Assembly (NCBI GenBank): GCA_026874595.1
Contig: CM049306.1
Coordinates: 14,033,019 to 14,097,018, forward strand
From: Sipunculus nudus
Lineage: Eukaryota > Annelida > Sipuncula > Golfingiida > Sipunculidae
Direction: 5' to 3'
Length of the DNA: 64,000 nt
In this document: positions 12,906 to 25,600 of the stretch, piece by piece
Numbering within the stretch: the first letter of the stretch is position 1
Layout of the letters: each line of letters starts with the position of its first letter
Made by a program: the position numbers and the translations under genes
The notes under the pieces: generated by a model
The model's input: only the letters and a program-made list of their open reading frames with translations
What the model was told of the DNA's origin: nothing
Database searches by the model: none

Positions 12906-14268
12906 CTGAAATGAAAAGTAAAGTCTCTTTAAATCCTTAAGATTACATACTACGGATGACATTCTCTTTTAATTTATAATTAAAAGAAGGGTTCTTTAAG
13001 TCTTAAAGAAGGGTCTTTAATTTATAAAAATTTCACCCTATAGATAACATTCTTTTTTGATCCAAATGGGAAATAAAGATAAGGTTGTAAGACAGAAAAT
13101 TTTCCAGCCTTATTTCTTTTAACTAAACTTCTTCAGCCATAAGGTGTATTGTATACCTCATATATTTTATGTACACCATCCTGCGTATAAAAGGATTCAT
13201 TTTAAATTTTACTCTGTGTTCAATATCTCTGTCTGTCATTTGAAATAAATCAGTATTGGGAGAAGTTGTAGAACTTTTGCCCGCAAATGGACTGCCAGTC
13301 CTAGATTGGTGTTGAGTGGCATTTTCAGGGCAATATCCCATTGATGGTGCATGGGAGATCACAGAAATCATGGTATTAGGGCTGAATTGAGGCCACAAGA
13401 CTCAAATTCTCCTGTTGGCCTTCCTTTTAAGATATAAATCAGATATTTGTGTAGTTATTAATGATGCCTGTAAATATCATTTGATTTTTACATATATAAA
13501 CTAGTTATGATTGAGATCCTTAATGTCCTCAAATATAAGCCCTGCAATGTCCAGTTCCTCAAACTGGCAGTATTGTGGCCAAACTTAATTTCTGATGGGA
13601 CTGTATTCAACTCCTCTCATAATGAAAAATCTTTAATAAAATGTTCAAGGCAATTATCTGAAATGTTCCTGAGATAATGCACATGAAAGGAATTCCATGA
13701 TTGCAGCCTGGTGGCCATAGTGTGTTTCCTCTGGGTCTGAAATCTGATAATGTACATCCTACCTCTCATGGGTGTCAATATTCAAGAAATTGTTCATAGA
13801 AATTGCTATAATGGCTCTTGAGATAAACAAGAGAAAGGAGAGAAATACAGAGAAACAGATGGAGGGGCAATATTTATGTAGGGCACCTGCCAAGGCAGGG
13901 CTCTATTTATTATATTGTTCTTCTCATAAAAGTGTCATAGCACACCTTCAAATACATTAAAACCAGGTAAAGCCATTATACATTCTAATATGTGATCAGC
14001 AGAAAGGTCATAACAGAGAAAAAGACTGTAGAATTGGTATTTTGTGACATTTTCACTGCAAATGCAGACCTTGATATTGAGTAATTGCATCCAAGTCAGG
14101 TAATTTATGCATACAGAGTGCTCAAGTAAAAAAATTGCTATCTGTTTCAGTCCTACATAGTTGTTCTATCTGCCACATGGTTATCCCTGTCAGTTGACAT
14201 TTTATAGGTTTAAATGCAGGATCACCATACTTACCAAGAATGCCTTCCTTGGTGTTAAAAATGTCTGA
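12906..14268. other. TMEM168: Unassigned sequence upstream of TMEM168 coding exon 1
   Basis: Probably the 5' intron of TMEM168 on the minus strand. A 91-codon minus-strand frame (13398-13123) shows no recognisable domain and no convincing splice context, so I do not call it. No RNA gene or repeat with clear ends was seen. Confidence 0.4.
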
Positions 14269-14922
14269 CCAGGCCAGACTTTTTTAATTCTTTGGTTTAC
14301 GAACATGTTTGACAAAAGTGATAGGTAGGAGGTAGGAAAAAAAAAAAAAAAAATGGAACAAACCTGGATACTGGTGTTCGTGAATCCTGTATTGTACAGT
14401 TGGGTTATAAAATTCATTTTTAAAAAGGCACTTTATAAACCTATATAAAACAATATATAAAAATTAAAATATTATCATCATCCTCTTGAGTTTTCCACAT
14501 GAATCATGCGTGTGCCATGTTATTTCAAGCCATTCAAATGTCATCGAAGGTAAAATAATGACAAATAAAAGTTTAAACAGTATAACATATATGATTTCAT
14601 ACACACCTGAAATAAAACTTTAGTCACTGTCCCTGCCAAGTGAACTGCCTATTTTATAAAGTTTTACAAATTAAAGACCAGTCAAATACTTATACAAATA
14701 CAAAATAATATATTTTTGTCAGATATGCAAGGAGAAAACTAAATATTCACTGCTAGCATGATAGACTGAAGTTTTATTTTTCAGTCGTAAATGACAATAT
14801 CGATGAGCAACTTGCAGCTATTCGCCTATTGTTGATCAAATGTCAACAACATGGAACTAGAGTTGTTTGATTCATAACCATGACCTTTCCATTTTGGTGT
14901 TGCGCATGTTTGATAGTCCTTT

Positions 14923-15030
14923 GATTATACAACAACTGCTAATAAAGTGAGGTTTCCATTGGAGATCACATTGAATGATTATACAACAACTGCTAATAAA
15001 GTGAGGTTTCCATTGGAGATCACATTGAAT
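14923..15030. repeat. Perfect 54 bp tandem duplication
   Basis: The unit beginning GATTATACAACAACTGCT occupies 14923-14976 and is repeated without change at 14977-15030. Identity suggests a recent event, or an assembly artefact. Confidence 0.9.
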
Positions 15031-15443
15031 AATTCAACTATTTTAAAAGTTTAAAAAAGTATTAATGATCTTTTAATATTTATTAATAAAGTCTTAAAGA
15101 TCTGCATTTCTTACCACGGCCGTGACGGTACGTACCGTACTCGGTTTAATATGCCGTCACTTGGCCACTGTCAGTCAGGTACTGCTTTTTGGCATCCATA
15201 CACATTAAAGCTTCCAGCTTGGAACAATTAAATGAATCCTTTCAAAGTTTCTGAATTTTAAATGGCTTTGGTTTTAGCTTGCTTTTGTTTTGACTATAAA
15301 AAATACCCGCAAAGCCTTCGCTTCAACCCGCGCCACAAAGACTACAGGTAGTTGGAAATCCTGCAGAAACCCTGAGAATTCCTGGAGTTTTCAAAGAATA
15401 CATGACGACCTCCTGCAGTTCATATAATTTCATCTGTTCAGTA

Positions 15444-16894
15444 ATTGTATCCGCCAAAACAGAGTTTTGCGGATACTATGTTTTCAGCTGCATGCCGCCG
15501 CGTAAGTGTCCGGAGAACTCCTCCGTAACTGCTGGGCGGAATTTTACGAAACCCGGGATTATGTTCGGGTCACATGTGAACTGCTGCGCCCCGATTTTGT
15601 TTTGACCTCTGACCTTTCCTCTGCGCTCTGCGTCCGTTTGTGCGTCTGTTTCCACACATAAACCCACATATCTCGGGAACCGTTTGACCGATCAGGAAAA
15701 TTTTTTTTACACAAATGTAGCCCTTGGAGAGCTTTATAACATACACAAAAAATGGTGGCGCCACCTGCAACCATGTTTGCACAGTGTCCATCTGTTCGTC
15801 TGCCTTGGGTTAAAATCACTCATATCTCTGCAGTAACTAGACTAATTCACCTGAAATTCGGCATGCATAAACATCCTGGATAGCTTTTCTGATTTTATGA
15901 CAGGTGGCGCCACCTACATTCACGTTTAGGCTGCAGACATCCAAGCTCATATCTCGGGAACCGTTTGACCGATCAGGAAAATTTTTTTGCACAAATGTAG
16001 CCCTTGGAGAGCTTTATAACATACACAAAAAATGGTGGCGCCACCTGCAACCATGTTTGCACAGTGTCCATCTGTTCGTCTGCCTTGGGTTAAAATCACT
16101 CATATCTCTGCAGTGACTTGACTAATTCACCTGAAATTCGGCATGCGTACACATCCTGGATAGCTTTTCTGATTTTATGACAGGTGGCGCCACCTACATT
16201 CAAGTTTACGCTGCAGACATCCAAGCTCATATCTCGGGAACCGTTTGACCGATTGGGCCAAAATTTTGCATATGTATAGATCTCACATAGCTCTTCATCA
16301 TACGCAAAACTGGTGGCGCCACCTGCAGCCATTTTTGCACAGCTCCTGTCTGTTTGTCTGCCATGGGATAAAATCACTCATATCTCGGCAGTGGTTTGAC
16401 ATATCTGCCTAAAATTTTGCAGGTTTATACATCCTCGACAGCTCTTTTGATTTAATGACAGGTGGCGCCACCTGCATTCTAGTTTATGCAGCAGACATCC
16501 AAGCTCATATCTTGGGAACCGTTTGACCAATTGGGCCAAAGTTTTGCATGTGTATAGTTCTCACATAGCTCTTTATCATACGCAAAACTGGTGGCGTCAC
16601 CTGCAACCATTTTTGCTCAGCGTCCATCTGTTTGTCTGCTACGGGCTAAAATCACTCATATACATGTAGTGGTTTGACTTATCTGCCTTAAATTTTTCAT
16701 ATGTATACAACTTGGACGGCTTTCTGGATTTTGTGGTATGGGGGGCAACCTACATACACAATTTGGCTGCAGACATCCATGCTAATATGCAACAACCAAT
16801 TTTCCCTTGCCACTCAATCCATGCCTCACTTCACCCGTTCCACTCTGATTTAGGCGGATACACGTAGTCGCTTGTCGACTACCTGTATTCTAGT
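15444..16894 (-). mobile_element. Family C repeat, tandem-core element (reverse orientation)
   Basis: Read on the minus strand it starts ACTAGAATACAGGTAGTCG with the hairpin GTAGTCG/CGACTAC and TATCCGCC, and ends with a hairpin GTATCCGC...GCGGATAC then AAT at 15444. The core is about four units of some 280 bp (unit starts near 15669, 15952, 16231, 16509), each with two palindromes related to AGGTGGCGCCACCT. No protein is encoded. The layout resembles tandem-core elements known from bivalves, often treated as non-autonomous Helentron relatives. Confidence 0.85.
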
Positions 16895-17539
16895 TTTCTT
16901 TTAAGCGTTAAGTTTAAAGTTTTGACAAGTTATAATATTTTTTAAGAGTAAACTTGTGAAACTTAGCCAATTTGCAGTAGTAAATAGCGTCTGACTTTGA
17001 ATGCAATAATTAGTCTTAAGAAGTAAATTTGTTTGTATATCCAGCAAGTTATTAACGGTGGCAAGCTGGTAAAGCCGCTATGCAACCAAAATAATTTTCT
17101 TTTCTCATTCACATCTATCTAAAACAAATATGTTTAATGAGGTAAATATGACATAAACGCTGCTTTGAAAATGCAACTGTAGTGCAGAAAACGAACTTTG
17201 AAAACTCTCCAAGAATTCTCATTTTCACTGCTGAATCTTTTGACTACTTGATGGCCAATCAATTGCATTTATGGCCCAAGGATACCCTACTGTGATTGGC
17301 TTAAACCCGCCATCAGTCATTACGAAAGTGACCTTATTAGCCAATCATAAGAGTTCTAACGTTTGAGGTGATCTAATACACACGGTCAATAAACATATCA
17401 TATGTCAACAACCGTGTTGGATACGGCGACGCAATATAAAAGGAAAAAAAAAGTCAAAATGCCAATTTTATTTTTTTTCTGAAATGAGGAAATCGGAGGT
17501 CGGCGGGTTCGTAAACCGAAAAATTAAAAAAGTCTGGCC

Positions 17540-18562
17540 CCATCAGGGATTCATTCAGAACCCTGATCTTTACAAATGATGTGTTCAGAGTTGATAGAAA
17601 AGTTTACTGATTCCATGTTTCCATTTTTACTTTTAAGACAATTACAGCTTTAATACTATATTCAACAAACTATACAAATTTTCTCCCTTTAAACACAAAT
17701 ATATATATTAAATACTGGCATTTCTGACATTACTTGTAATAAATATTTGAAATATAGTGATATGCACTATATAAACTGAAAGTTCTTTTCTTAACTTGAA
17801 AAAAAAACCCAGTGAATTTCATTTGTAAACTTTATCAGTTTATCATTTACAAAATTTATTCCATTCCATTGAATACAAGATTTAATTCATATGAAGAACT
17901 GAGCAAGCTGAGACTAAACTAAACTCAGAGTTTCCTGGATGAAAAAATCAATTCCATCTTTCATATACAGCCAAAAGCACCAGTCAATTCAGGGAACAAT
18001 AGACACCAATATCATATACCTGCTACACAATCTCAATACAGATATACAAGACAGTACAGCAGGGGGACTTTTATAGACCTGTAATAAGTGATAAATCAAT
18101 GAACTCTTTACAGGTTGTGATACTCTAGATATACTGTTGCTTTACTAAAGGTGAAAGCATATGTACATGAAAGTGATAAGAGCTGCTGAGAAGCCATATG
18201 TCCAAGCCATCACTATGCATATATATAGAGCTCTGGCAGATCTGAAAAGTCTTCAAATTAAAGCTGAATTCAGCTAAATGTTTATTGCATTTCCTGGGTG
18301 ATCCCCTACCTGATCTTTAAATTATACTTTTATCCTGGTTCTTTTTGCAATCTCTAAGACTGCTAATTTTGTATGTAGTATCACTACTAGAATGTACATG
18401 TACCATAAACAGGTATACCATGTATCCAAAATATTAGACATGATAATATTTCATCATCAGTCACAATGGTCACCACAATACATTCATATTGTATAAACCA
18501 ATAACAATCAGTCATTTAGTTTCTTTTGTATAGGACTGAACATATTTTTATTATGTATTAGG
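17540..18562. other. Unassigned AT-rich intergenic sequence
   Basis: Lies between the TIR element and a family B copy. I see no exon, RNA gene or clear repeat ends. Confidence 0.4.
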
Positions 18563-20634
18563 ACTAGACATTTCTTGGCACCGCTGGTGCCATAGTATCG
18601 CCAGATAAATGAGGTTTTGTGGTATTTTGTTGATATAATGTGATGTATTTGTATTTTAGCAATGAATGTGAGAAACATTTGTACAAAATATAGGAATATT
18701 TAAAGTGAAGGCAATTGTTATGTAAAAGGTTATGTATAAATAGAAGTATATATTTAATGATGTATTGAGTTGTATATGTATGTTTGGAGTAACTTGTTTG
18801 AGAATAATATAGAGTAAAGCAGAAAGAAAGAGAAAGAGATGGATAGACAGGATTTCAGAGAGATGGAGAGATATGATAATGAGAATGAAATAATAATATC
18901 TGTTATATTTTGTTTCACATCATATTTTGTTCTTTGTAATAAATTGTTATATTGTCATAAAAATTGTCATTTGTTCCTTATCAATAGCATAAATTGTGGA
19001 AAAACAAGAAAATAGAGTAGGGGGTGCCACCATGCAGTTCTCAGCAAATGACTCATCACATTACCCATATCTATCTATATGCATAATATGAAAGATATCT
19101 GCCAATTAGTTTCCAGCACATGACAACACTATCCAACAACTTTTTAATTTTTATTTTATAATGCTGACAATACTGTCAAGTCCCATATAGGCAACATTCA
19201 TGAGCCATTTTAAATAGTCTTCATCTAAAGGTCAAGACCACTCTCAAAGGAAAATGATCCAGTTGTGACTCTGTGGTACACCCAGTGCACTAATTCATTT
19301 ATCACTGACCATCATATCTATTTATAGAATCTGACCATGGCCCAGAACTGCTGATGTTTGGGCAAAACATGATGCAACACCATGTGCAGACCACTAGCTG
19401 AAGCAATCCCCCAGGTTCACTGGAGATTTTCATGATTGTTGGTGATTTTTACCATATATGGCAATATTTAAAGTCAAGTCCACTCTCATATGCAAGGTCA
19501 GGACCCAAATTTAAATATATCTCATCCCATAATCCAAATCTATGTATATGCATAATATAAAAGAAATCTGTCCATTAGTTTTTGACTTATAATGCTCACA
19601 GTGCTGTCAAGTGGCCCTTTTTAAGATATTCATGATTTTATGTTTTTCACCAAATATGGGAATATATTCAAGGTCAAGGTCACTCTCATAGTCACGGTCA
19701 TGACCCCAAATCAATAAACTGCATTCCAAAATATCCAACGTTTAAAAAAAAAATTAAATTTAAAAAAAATAATTTAAATTAAATTAAATTTTAAAATTAA
19801 ATTTAAAATTAAATATACCCCATTCCATAAACCATATCTATATACATGCATAACATAAAAGAAATCTGTCCATTACTGTTTGACTTATAATGCTCACAGT
19901 ATATACTGTCAAGTGGCAATGATGGGGTATTCAAAGGCGCAAAAAACAAGAAAAGGACAACAGGTGGCGCCACCTATCTTCTGCAAAAGACAAAACTATC
20001 CAAGATCTTCCGTCAACTTGATTTTTGGACCAATCCATGCATCCCTTTTTAAGATATTCATGATTTTATGTGATTTTCACCATATATGGTAATATTCAAG
20101 GTCAAAGCCACTCTCAAAGGAAAGGTCATGACCCCAATTTTAATATACATCATCCCATAACCCATACCTATGTACATGCATAATATTAAAGAAATCTGTC
20201 AATCAGTTTTTGACTTGTGATGCTAAAAGTACTGTCAAGTGGCAATGATGGGGGTATTAAACGGCATAAAAACAAGAAAAGGATACTAGGTGGCACCACC
20301 AGTTTCCGGTACATGACATCACTATCCAAGATCTTTGTCCAACTTGATTTTTGGATAAATCCATGAAAGATTTCTTGAGATATTTAAGAATTTGTGTGAT
20401 TTTCCCCAAAAATGGATCTATTCAAGGTCAAGGTCACTCTCCTAGTTGAGGTCATGACCCCATTTTAAATAGGCTTTGTCCTCTCACCTATATCTATAAA
20501 TGTGTCAAGTTTGCAAAAGATCCTTGAAATATTTTTTGAGTTATTGTGTCCAAAAGAAATCTCTGCGGCGGCGGCGGCGGCGGCGCAACCGTGCCTAAAC
20601 CATAGTATCTCCAGACTATGTCTGGCGATACAAT
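18563..20634 (+). mobile_element. Family B repeat, long copy
   Basis: Starts ACTAGACATTTCTTGGCACC with hairpin GGCACC-GCT-GGTGCC, followed by ATAGTATCGCCAGA. Ends with a GCGGCGG run (20567-20585), CATAGTATCTCCAGAC, TATGTCTGGCGATACAAT at 20634. The body is built from several diverged units with GTCAAGGTCACTCTCATAG and ATGCATAATATGAAAG, and includes an AAATTT-rich low-complexity stretch at 19740-19815. Short ORFs follow the repeat units. Confidence 0.8.
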
Positions 20635-21586
20635 AATTAAATTATTGTTTATATTATTTAAAATATTTATACAAAACAGAAGAAAATTCTGTCTCAATGA
20701 TATTGACTATGTTATACATATGAATTCAGAATGATGTATAGACACAGTCACACAGCTAGGTGTTTAGTTGACCATATATTTGATTAAGTAGTTTGACCAT
20801 CTCTGTTTATACCGTGTACAAGGTACTTTTAAATCCTTCTACACTGTGCATTTATAAAGAAATGGTAACACTGATGAACACAACACTCAGTGATATTCTG
20901 AAATGGGAGTAGGAGAGAGCAGACCCCTGCCCTGCTCCCCCCCCCCAAACCACTCCCTTAGCACTAAGAGAGATGTGGGAACTTCAATGAGAAATTTTAT
21001 GAATTTTTGTACAAATGTTCCAGTTATCAATACATTAAGTTGGGATCAGGGTTATAGCTAGACAAAATTGTGTGCCAGTTAAATTAACCGACATGGAAGT
21101 GGTCACGATGGGGGTGGAGGGGGGGGGGGGGGGAGGGGGGGTCCAGGGGCCACTTGATTCGGAATACATAAGCTTTATCTTTGCATTGTTCTATGTGTTA
21201 TAACTGTATCTTAATTATTATTTTGGCTCTTGATTGATTCATTTTTTAAACATACTTATGAAAAAAAAAAGCTTTTAAAAAAGTATTTTTCATTCAAAAT
21301 TACGGTACACTAGAAGGAGGCAGTCTCTATATATACCAGGCAACACCAAACATTATGAAAATTAGGTAATCAATTTACTTTTACATTTATATTCTGTTGG
21401 GACAAATGAATATTAAAAACACATGTACATATAAATATCCTGAAGTTTAAAGTGAATTTTTTATTATAAAAATTGCAAAGCATCAATATTTCTAACGTTC
21501 ACCCAATTATACTATGGACTTAAAAACTGACCATACCTCGGGAGGTGGACCTAACCCCCCACCCCCCCAGAGGTGGACCTAACCCC

Positions 21587-21617
<31 letters not shown>

Positions 21618-21930
21618 CTTGCATTTAGCACCCTCGCAAGTCACACCTATACAGGAATAAATGGTTATTAATATACTACCCTGTAAATATATATAATTAA
21701 AGATGTATGCATGGCCTATGGGACTAAGTTTGAAGTCTCATTCTCAGTCCCTTTTACATCCATTTATTATTATAAACAGTATTAACTGGTATCAAACCGG
21801 TAATGAAATAAAATTAACATTTTTCTTATTCAAATTAATTGTGAAATGTCATGTCAACTTACCTCACATTGATTATGATACTCGATCGTTTCACGTCATC
21901 AGGAAGACTCAGCAAATGGCCAGTTTATGA
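20635..21930. other. Intergenic sequence with long G and C tracts
   Basis: Contains poly-C at about 20938-20946, poly-G at 21119-21133 followed by a second G run, and 21 C at 21583-21603 followed by CA repeats. GGTGGACCTAACCCCCC occurs twice at 21543-21590. No exon was recognised. Confidence 0.6.
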
Positions 21931-22391
21931 TACAATCGCTTTCAGATGGAGAGGTAAAGCCAACAGAGGATACAATATGTTGAATCCGTGAATGAACAAT
22001 TATTCAACAGGTCTTGTCACGCCCGATTTGCCATGATGGACTTTGTCATGCAGGGGAAACCCCTTTGAAATGTTGACGCATTTTGAGATGCAGAACGAGG
22101 TTGGGTTTCCCCAGTTGATTAAGCTAACATGTGCTTCTGTTTACAAATAATGTCAAAGGTCATTTGTATTCTCGTCCAATCAAATCAACAAATGCAGACG
22201 TCATTCCATCAAAAACAGGATTTACCGCACGACATCCAATCATGGATGTGTACCTCCACAAGTGTTTACATACAATCCGGTGGCAACGTGAGTCAACGAC
22301 CTGGAGATATGTCATTTCTAATTTTAGTGCATTACATACATACAAGCTGGACAGGGCGTTTGCAAGGCAAGACGCACAGAGACTATAAAAC
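21931..22391 (+). promoter_or_regulatory. Probable promoter and 5' leader of the RING gene
   Basis: Sequence immediately upstream of the start codon carries two CCAAT boxes (GTCCAATCAAATC near 22174 and ATCCAATCATGG near 22235) and an ACGTCA core near 22197. A stop codon in the coding frame directly precedes the ATG (22386-22388), so the CDS does not extend upstream. The transcription start itself cannot be seen. Confidence 0.4.
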
Positions 22392-22630
22392 ATGGCAGAG
22401 TCCAGAGATATTGCAAGTGAATTTTTAAAAGAGGGTGACGAGATGTCGGCTTCAGAAGTGCAGAATACGGAAGACTTGGTCAAGGGGGTGGAGGACCAGG
22501 GCGTCAGTGCTCCAGTGAAGACTGTAGAAAACCAGGCAGTTCAAAGCAGTGGACATGAAAGAAAGCCAGGCCAAGATGGTGAGACACCAATCGTAGACGG
22601 TGTTGATCGTCTGCTACAGAGACATAGGAA
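22392..22630 (+). CDS. RING gene exon 1 (residues 1-79)
   Basis: ATG in a fair context (AAACATGG) with an in-frame stop just upstream. The segment is acidic and low-complexity, ending LLQRHR, and stops at GGAA before GTAAGA, leaving two bases of the codon for residue 80. Confidence 0.88.
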
Positions 22631-25600
22631 GTAAGAAACTTTATTATGTTTATTTAAAAGTTTATTATTAATATATGTTTAATTATTAAATAAATATTAT
22701 GTTGTCTTTAAAATTTTTAGCAAATCAATACCGTAAAAAATTAATATTAGCGAAGTTTGAAAAACAAAAGTTTCTGTGAGGTAAGAGAAATGCATCCTAC
22801 CCTATCCCTCAATGAACCATAAATCTAAACTGAAGAGACAGAGAAAATTATAGCATAAAAAATATGTATTACTGTTATTAGAATTACAAAAACAAATTTT
22901 TTTTTTTCATGACAGTTAATAGTATAGATAAACACATTTTATTGGTTCCATGTAATTTTAGAAAATAACATGATTTGCATTATGCAGATCCAGTCAAAGT
23001 AATCATTTAAAAAAATAAGGAAATTATGTGTTCTTTCCCCATTTAATATAAAGTGACAGATGTAGATGAACATCATTCATTTCAGTGAGATCATGTTTGA
23101 GCTGAGAAGGCTACAACATGGAGAGAGGCCAGTTACAGGGCAGTCAAACCGTGATGCTGTGGAGAGTTTCTTTCAGCAACAAATCTCAGGAGAGACATCA
23201 GATGACCATCGACCAGAGACTGTTGTGGTTGAGGTGCAAGGTTTGGTGGAAAGACGGCCAGTTTCATCCCTCCTGCAGAGTGCTTTGTTTAGACGGCAAT
23301 TGGAAAACACAGTTCGGTCCAGTTTGGCAAATATACAACCTGCAGTGAATAGTGTAGAAACATCATATCTTCAGAGAGCAAGGGAGATGTCAGCAACACC
23401 AGCTCCCTCTGCTGTTGAAACTAGGAATCATTCATCAGTTGAGAGATCAGTCTCACCAGCTTCAAGTGCAGGTAATTTAAACCAATCCCTTTCATGGCAC
23501 TTAACTCAAACCATAACAAATAATAAACAGTTTTAAGGCCTAGAAATTGGTGGTGTCTAATACATGTACGGATCAAAAAGGTAAATTCTCTATTGCAACT
23601 TGAATTAAAGTATGTCATGAGTTGAGAATTAAGAAATGATTACTGAATGTTGGCACTCTTTAAATTCCCAGCCCTTGCATTTAAGTATGTAAGCCCAGGC
23701 ATTTATGTATGTAAGCTGTGACTTATGTATGTAACATTAGAACTTGTATATATCTGGTACTGCAGAACCATCTGTAGCAGCTGCAAGACCCACACCTGCA
23801 GCGAGGTCCAGCAGACCTGCATCCAGGCCCACACCTGCTACAAGGTCCAGCATCCCTCAGTCAACAGCATCTTCACCAGCGAGAGATGTGCACCAGTGGG
23901 TACAACAGCAGCCCCAGGACAGGTATGGCTGAACTTGATGAGGTTTTAATAAAGTCTCAAAATGTTAATAATCTATAATTAAAATATTCAGAGTATATAA
24001 AATGGTGTAGTAAGAATGCAAGATAGCATGCACTTGTCAGGCAACTTTTACAGTACCCTAGCTTTCTGCTTAATGGGTCGATGCGGGTCCCCATAATCAG
24101 CATGTCAATTAAATAAAAAGGATACCAATGTGCATTGTTTTGAAGTATAGACCTCTGTCTAATAAATTACTGAGATAAAATCCAGAATATTGTACTTAAG
24201 TTTTCAAATAATCAAGAGAAGAACAGAAAAGAATGATCACTCTTCATAATTCAGTTATCTAGTGGACACAAAAGCAAAATTAATAAATGTCTGCTCCAGA
24301 AATGAAAATCATAATATATTTAATCAATTTTAACAGCAGAATTTACATGATTTTCCAGCAATGTGTGTCAATCATTTAGTTTTTATTCATTTTATTTTTG
24401 TTGATAGAGTGCTTCCAGCATGGGAAAATATTGCTGATATTCAGCGTGAAAATTTAGTAGCAGAAATCAGTGACCTGGTACATCAACAACTTGTTACATC
24501 TGCTCTTGAAAGTGACTTCAGGCAAAGAATGGAATCGCATGTTCAGGTAAAAGGACACGTCTATCTCATTGTCTGACTGTATATGTAATTATGTTGGGAA
24601 AATATTCCAAGCTGTTCGAAGCTCACTGGAAGTTCTATGTGTAATGAGAAAGTAGTAATGATAAATGAGAGGCTAACTATCACTTTGATATTACACAATA
24701 TTCAATGGATATTCTTCAAATATTCGTGAGTTATCGGGTAAACTTTTACATATTGTGAAACTAAAATATCTGAATGTTGCTCATGTGAAACAATACAGGG
24801 TACTACAAGAAATCACAAAACAAGTTACCCATTGGTCACGGCGCTCAGCTGAAGTTTGAAATTTTTGCAAAAGCAAAATATGCAGAATATTCTATTGTAA
24901 GGGTTTTCATATATACAAGCATATGAGAAGCTAAGAGGAAAGGGGCCCTCCTACTTGGTTAAAGTAAAGTTCTAAATATATGATTGCAAAACTAATACTC
25001 TGACAAGATGTCATGAAGAAAAACAGTAAAAGTTTTGAGATACTGTGATGCATATGAAAAATTTACAGATGGACAGGCAAGTGGACAGAATGGACTAATA
25101 CCTTTATTTCACTTTCAAGGGTATAATGCATTTAAGTTTATATTTAAGCCTATTTTTTTAGCATATCCACTTTTTCCATTAACAGTTTTTATCAGATTCA
25201 TTTTTTTTAATTTACAAGTTTTATAAATTTGTATTAAAAAAAATCTGAAAATATAAGTTAAAATATCAGAATTCTAAGTTGCAATCATTATATATCCAGA
25301 GTGTAGCTCATATCGGGTAATATTATGCATACACATATATTTTATTATTTTTAAATCACAAATGTTTAAACTGAATTTAAAAGAAAATAATGCCACAACA
25401 TGGCATCTTCAAGATTATTCCTTGAATCACTATTAAAAGGTTTTGTACGTTGGAGCTGTCAGTACATGCTAAATTTTATCCACCGTTATAAAAGATTCAG
25501 TAAATCTGATAAAATAAAACCATCTTTTCAAATAAAGTATACACACTGTTAGTTGAATGAGGGACAAACATCATCATTGTGTTAATTACTATCCCCGCGT

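Larger units (their letters stand above)
14272..17539. mobile_element. 3.3 kb DNA transposon-like element with 33 bp terminal inverted repeats
   Basis: The ends are inverted copies of one another: left arm 14272-14304 begins GGCCAGACTTTTTTAATT and ends GTTTACGAAC; right arm 17507-17539 matches its complement at 31 of 33 positions. Both are flanked by CCA (14269-14271 and 17540-17542), a possible 3 bp target duplication. No transposase frame is visible. The inside holds a 54 bp tandem duplication, a palindrome and an inverted family C copy, so it is either non-autonomous or decayed. Confidence 0.65.

Noticed and set aside
13123-13398. 91-codon minus-strand frame as an upstream TMEM168 exon
   Set aside because: No recognisable domain or convincing donor; vertebrate proteins start in the exon at 12820.
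15669-16894. Regular repeats as a CRISPR array
   Set aside because: Units of 280 bp without distinct spacers, in an animal genome.
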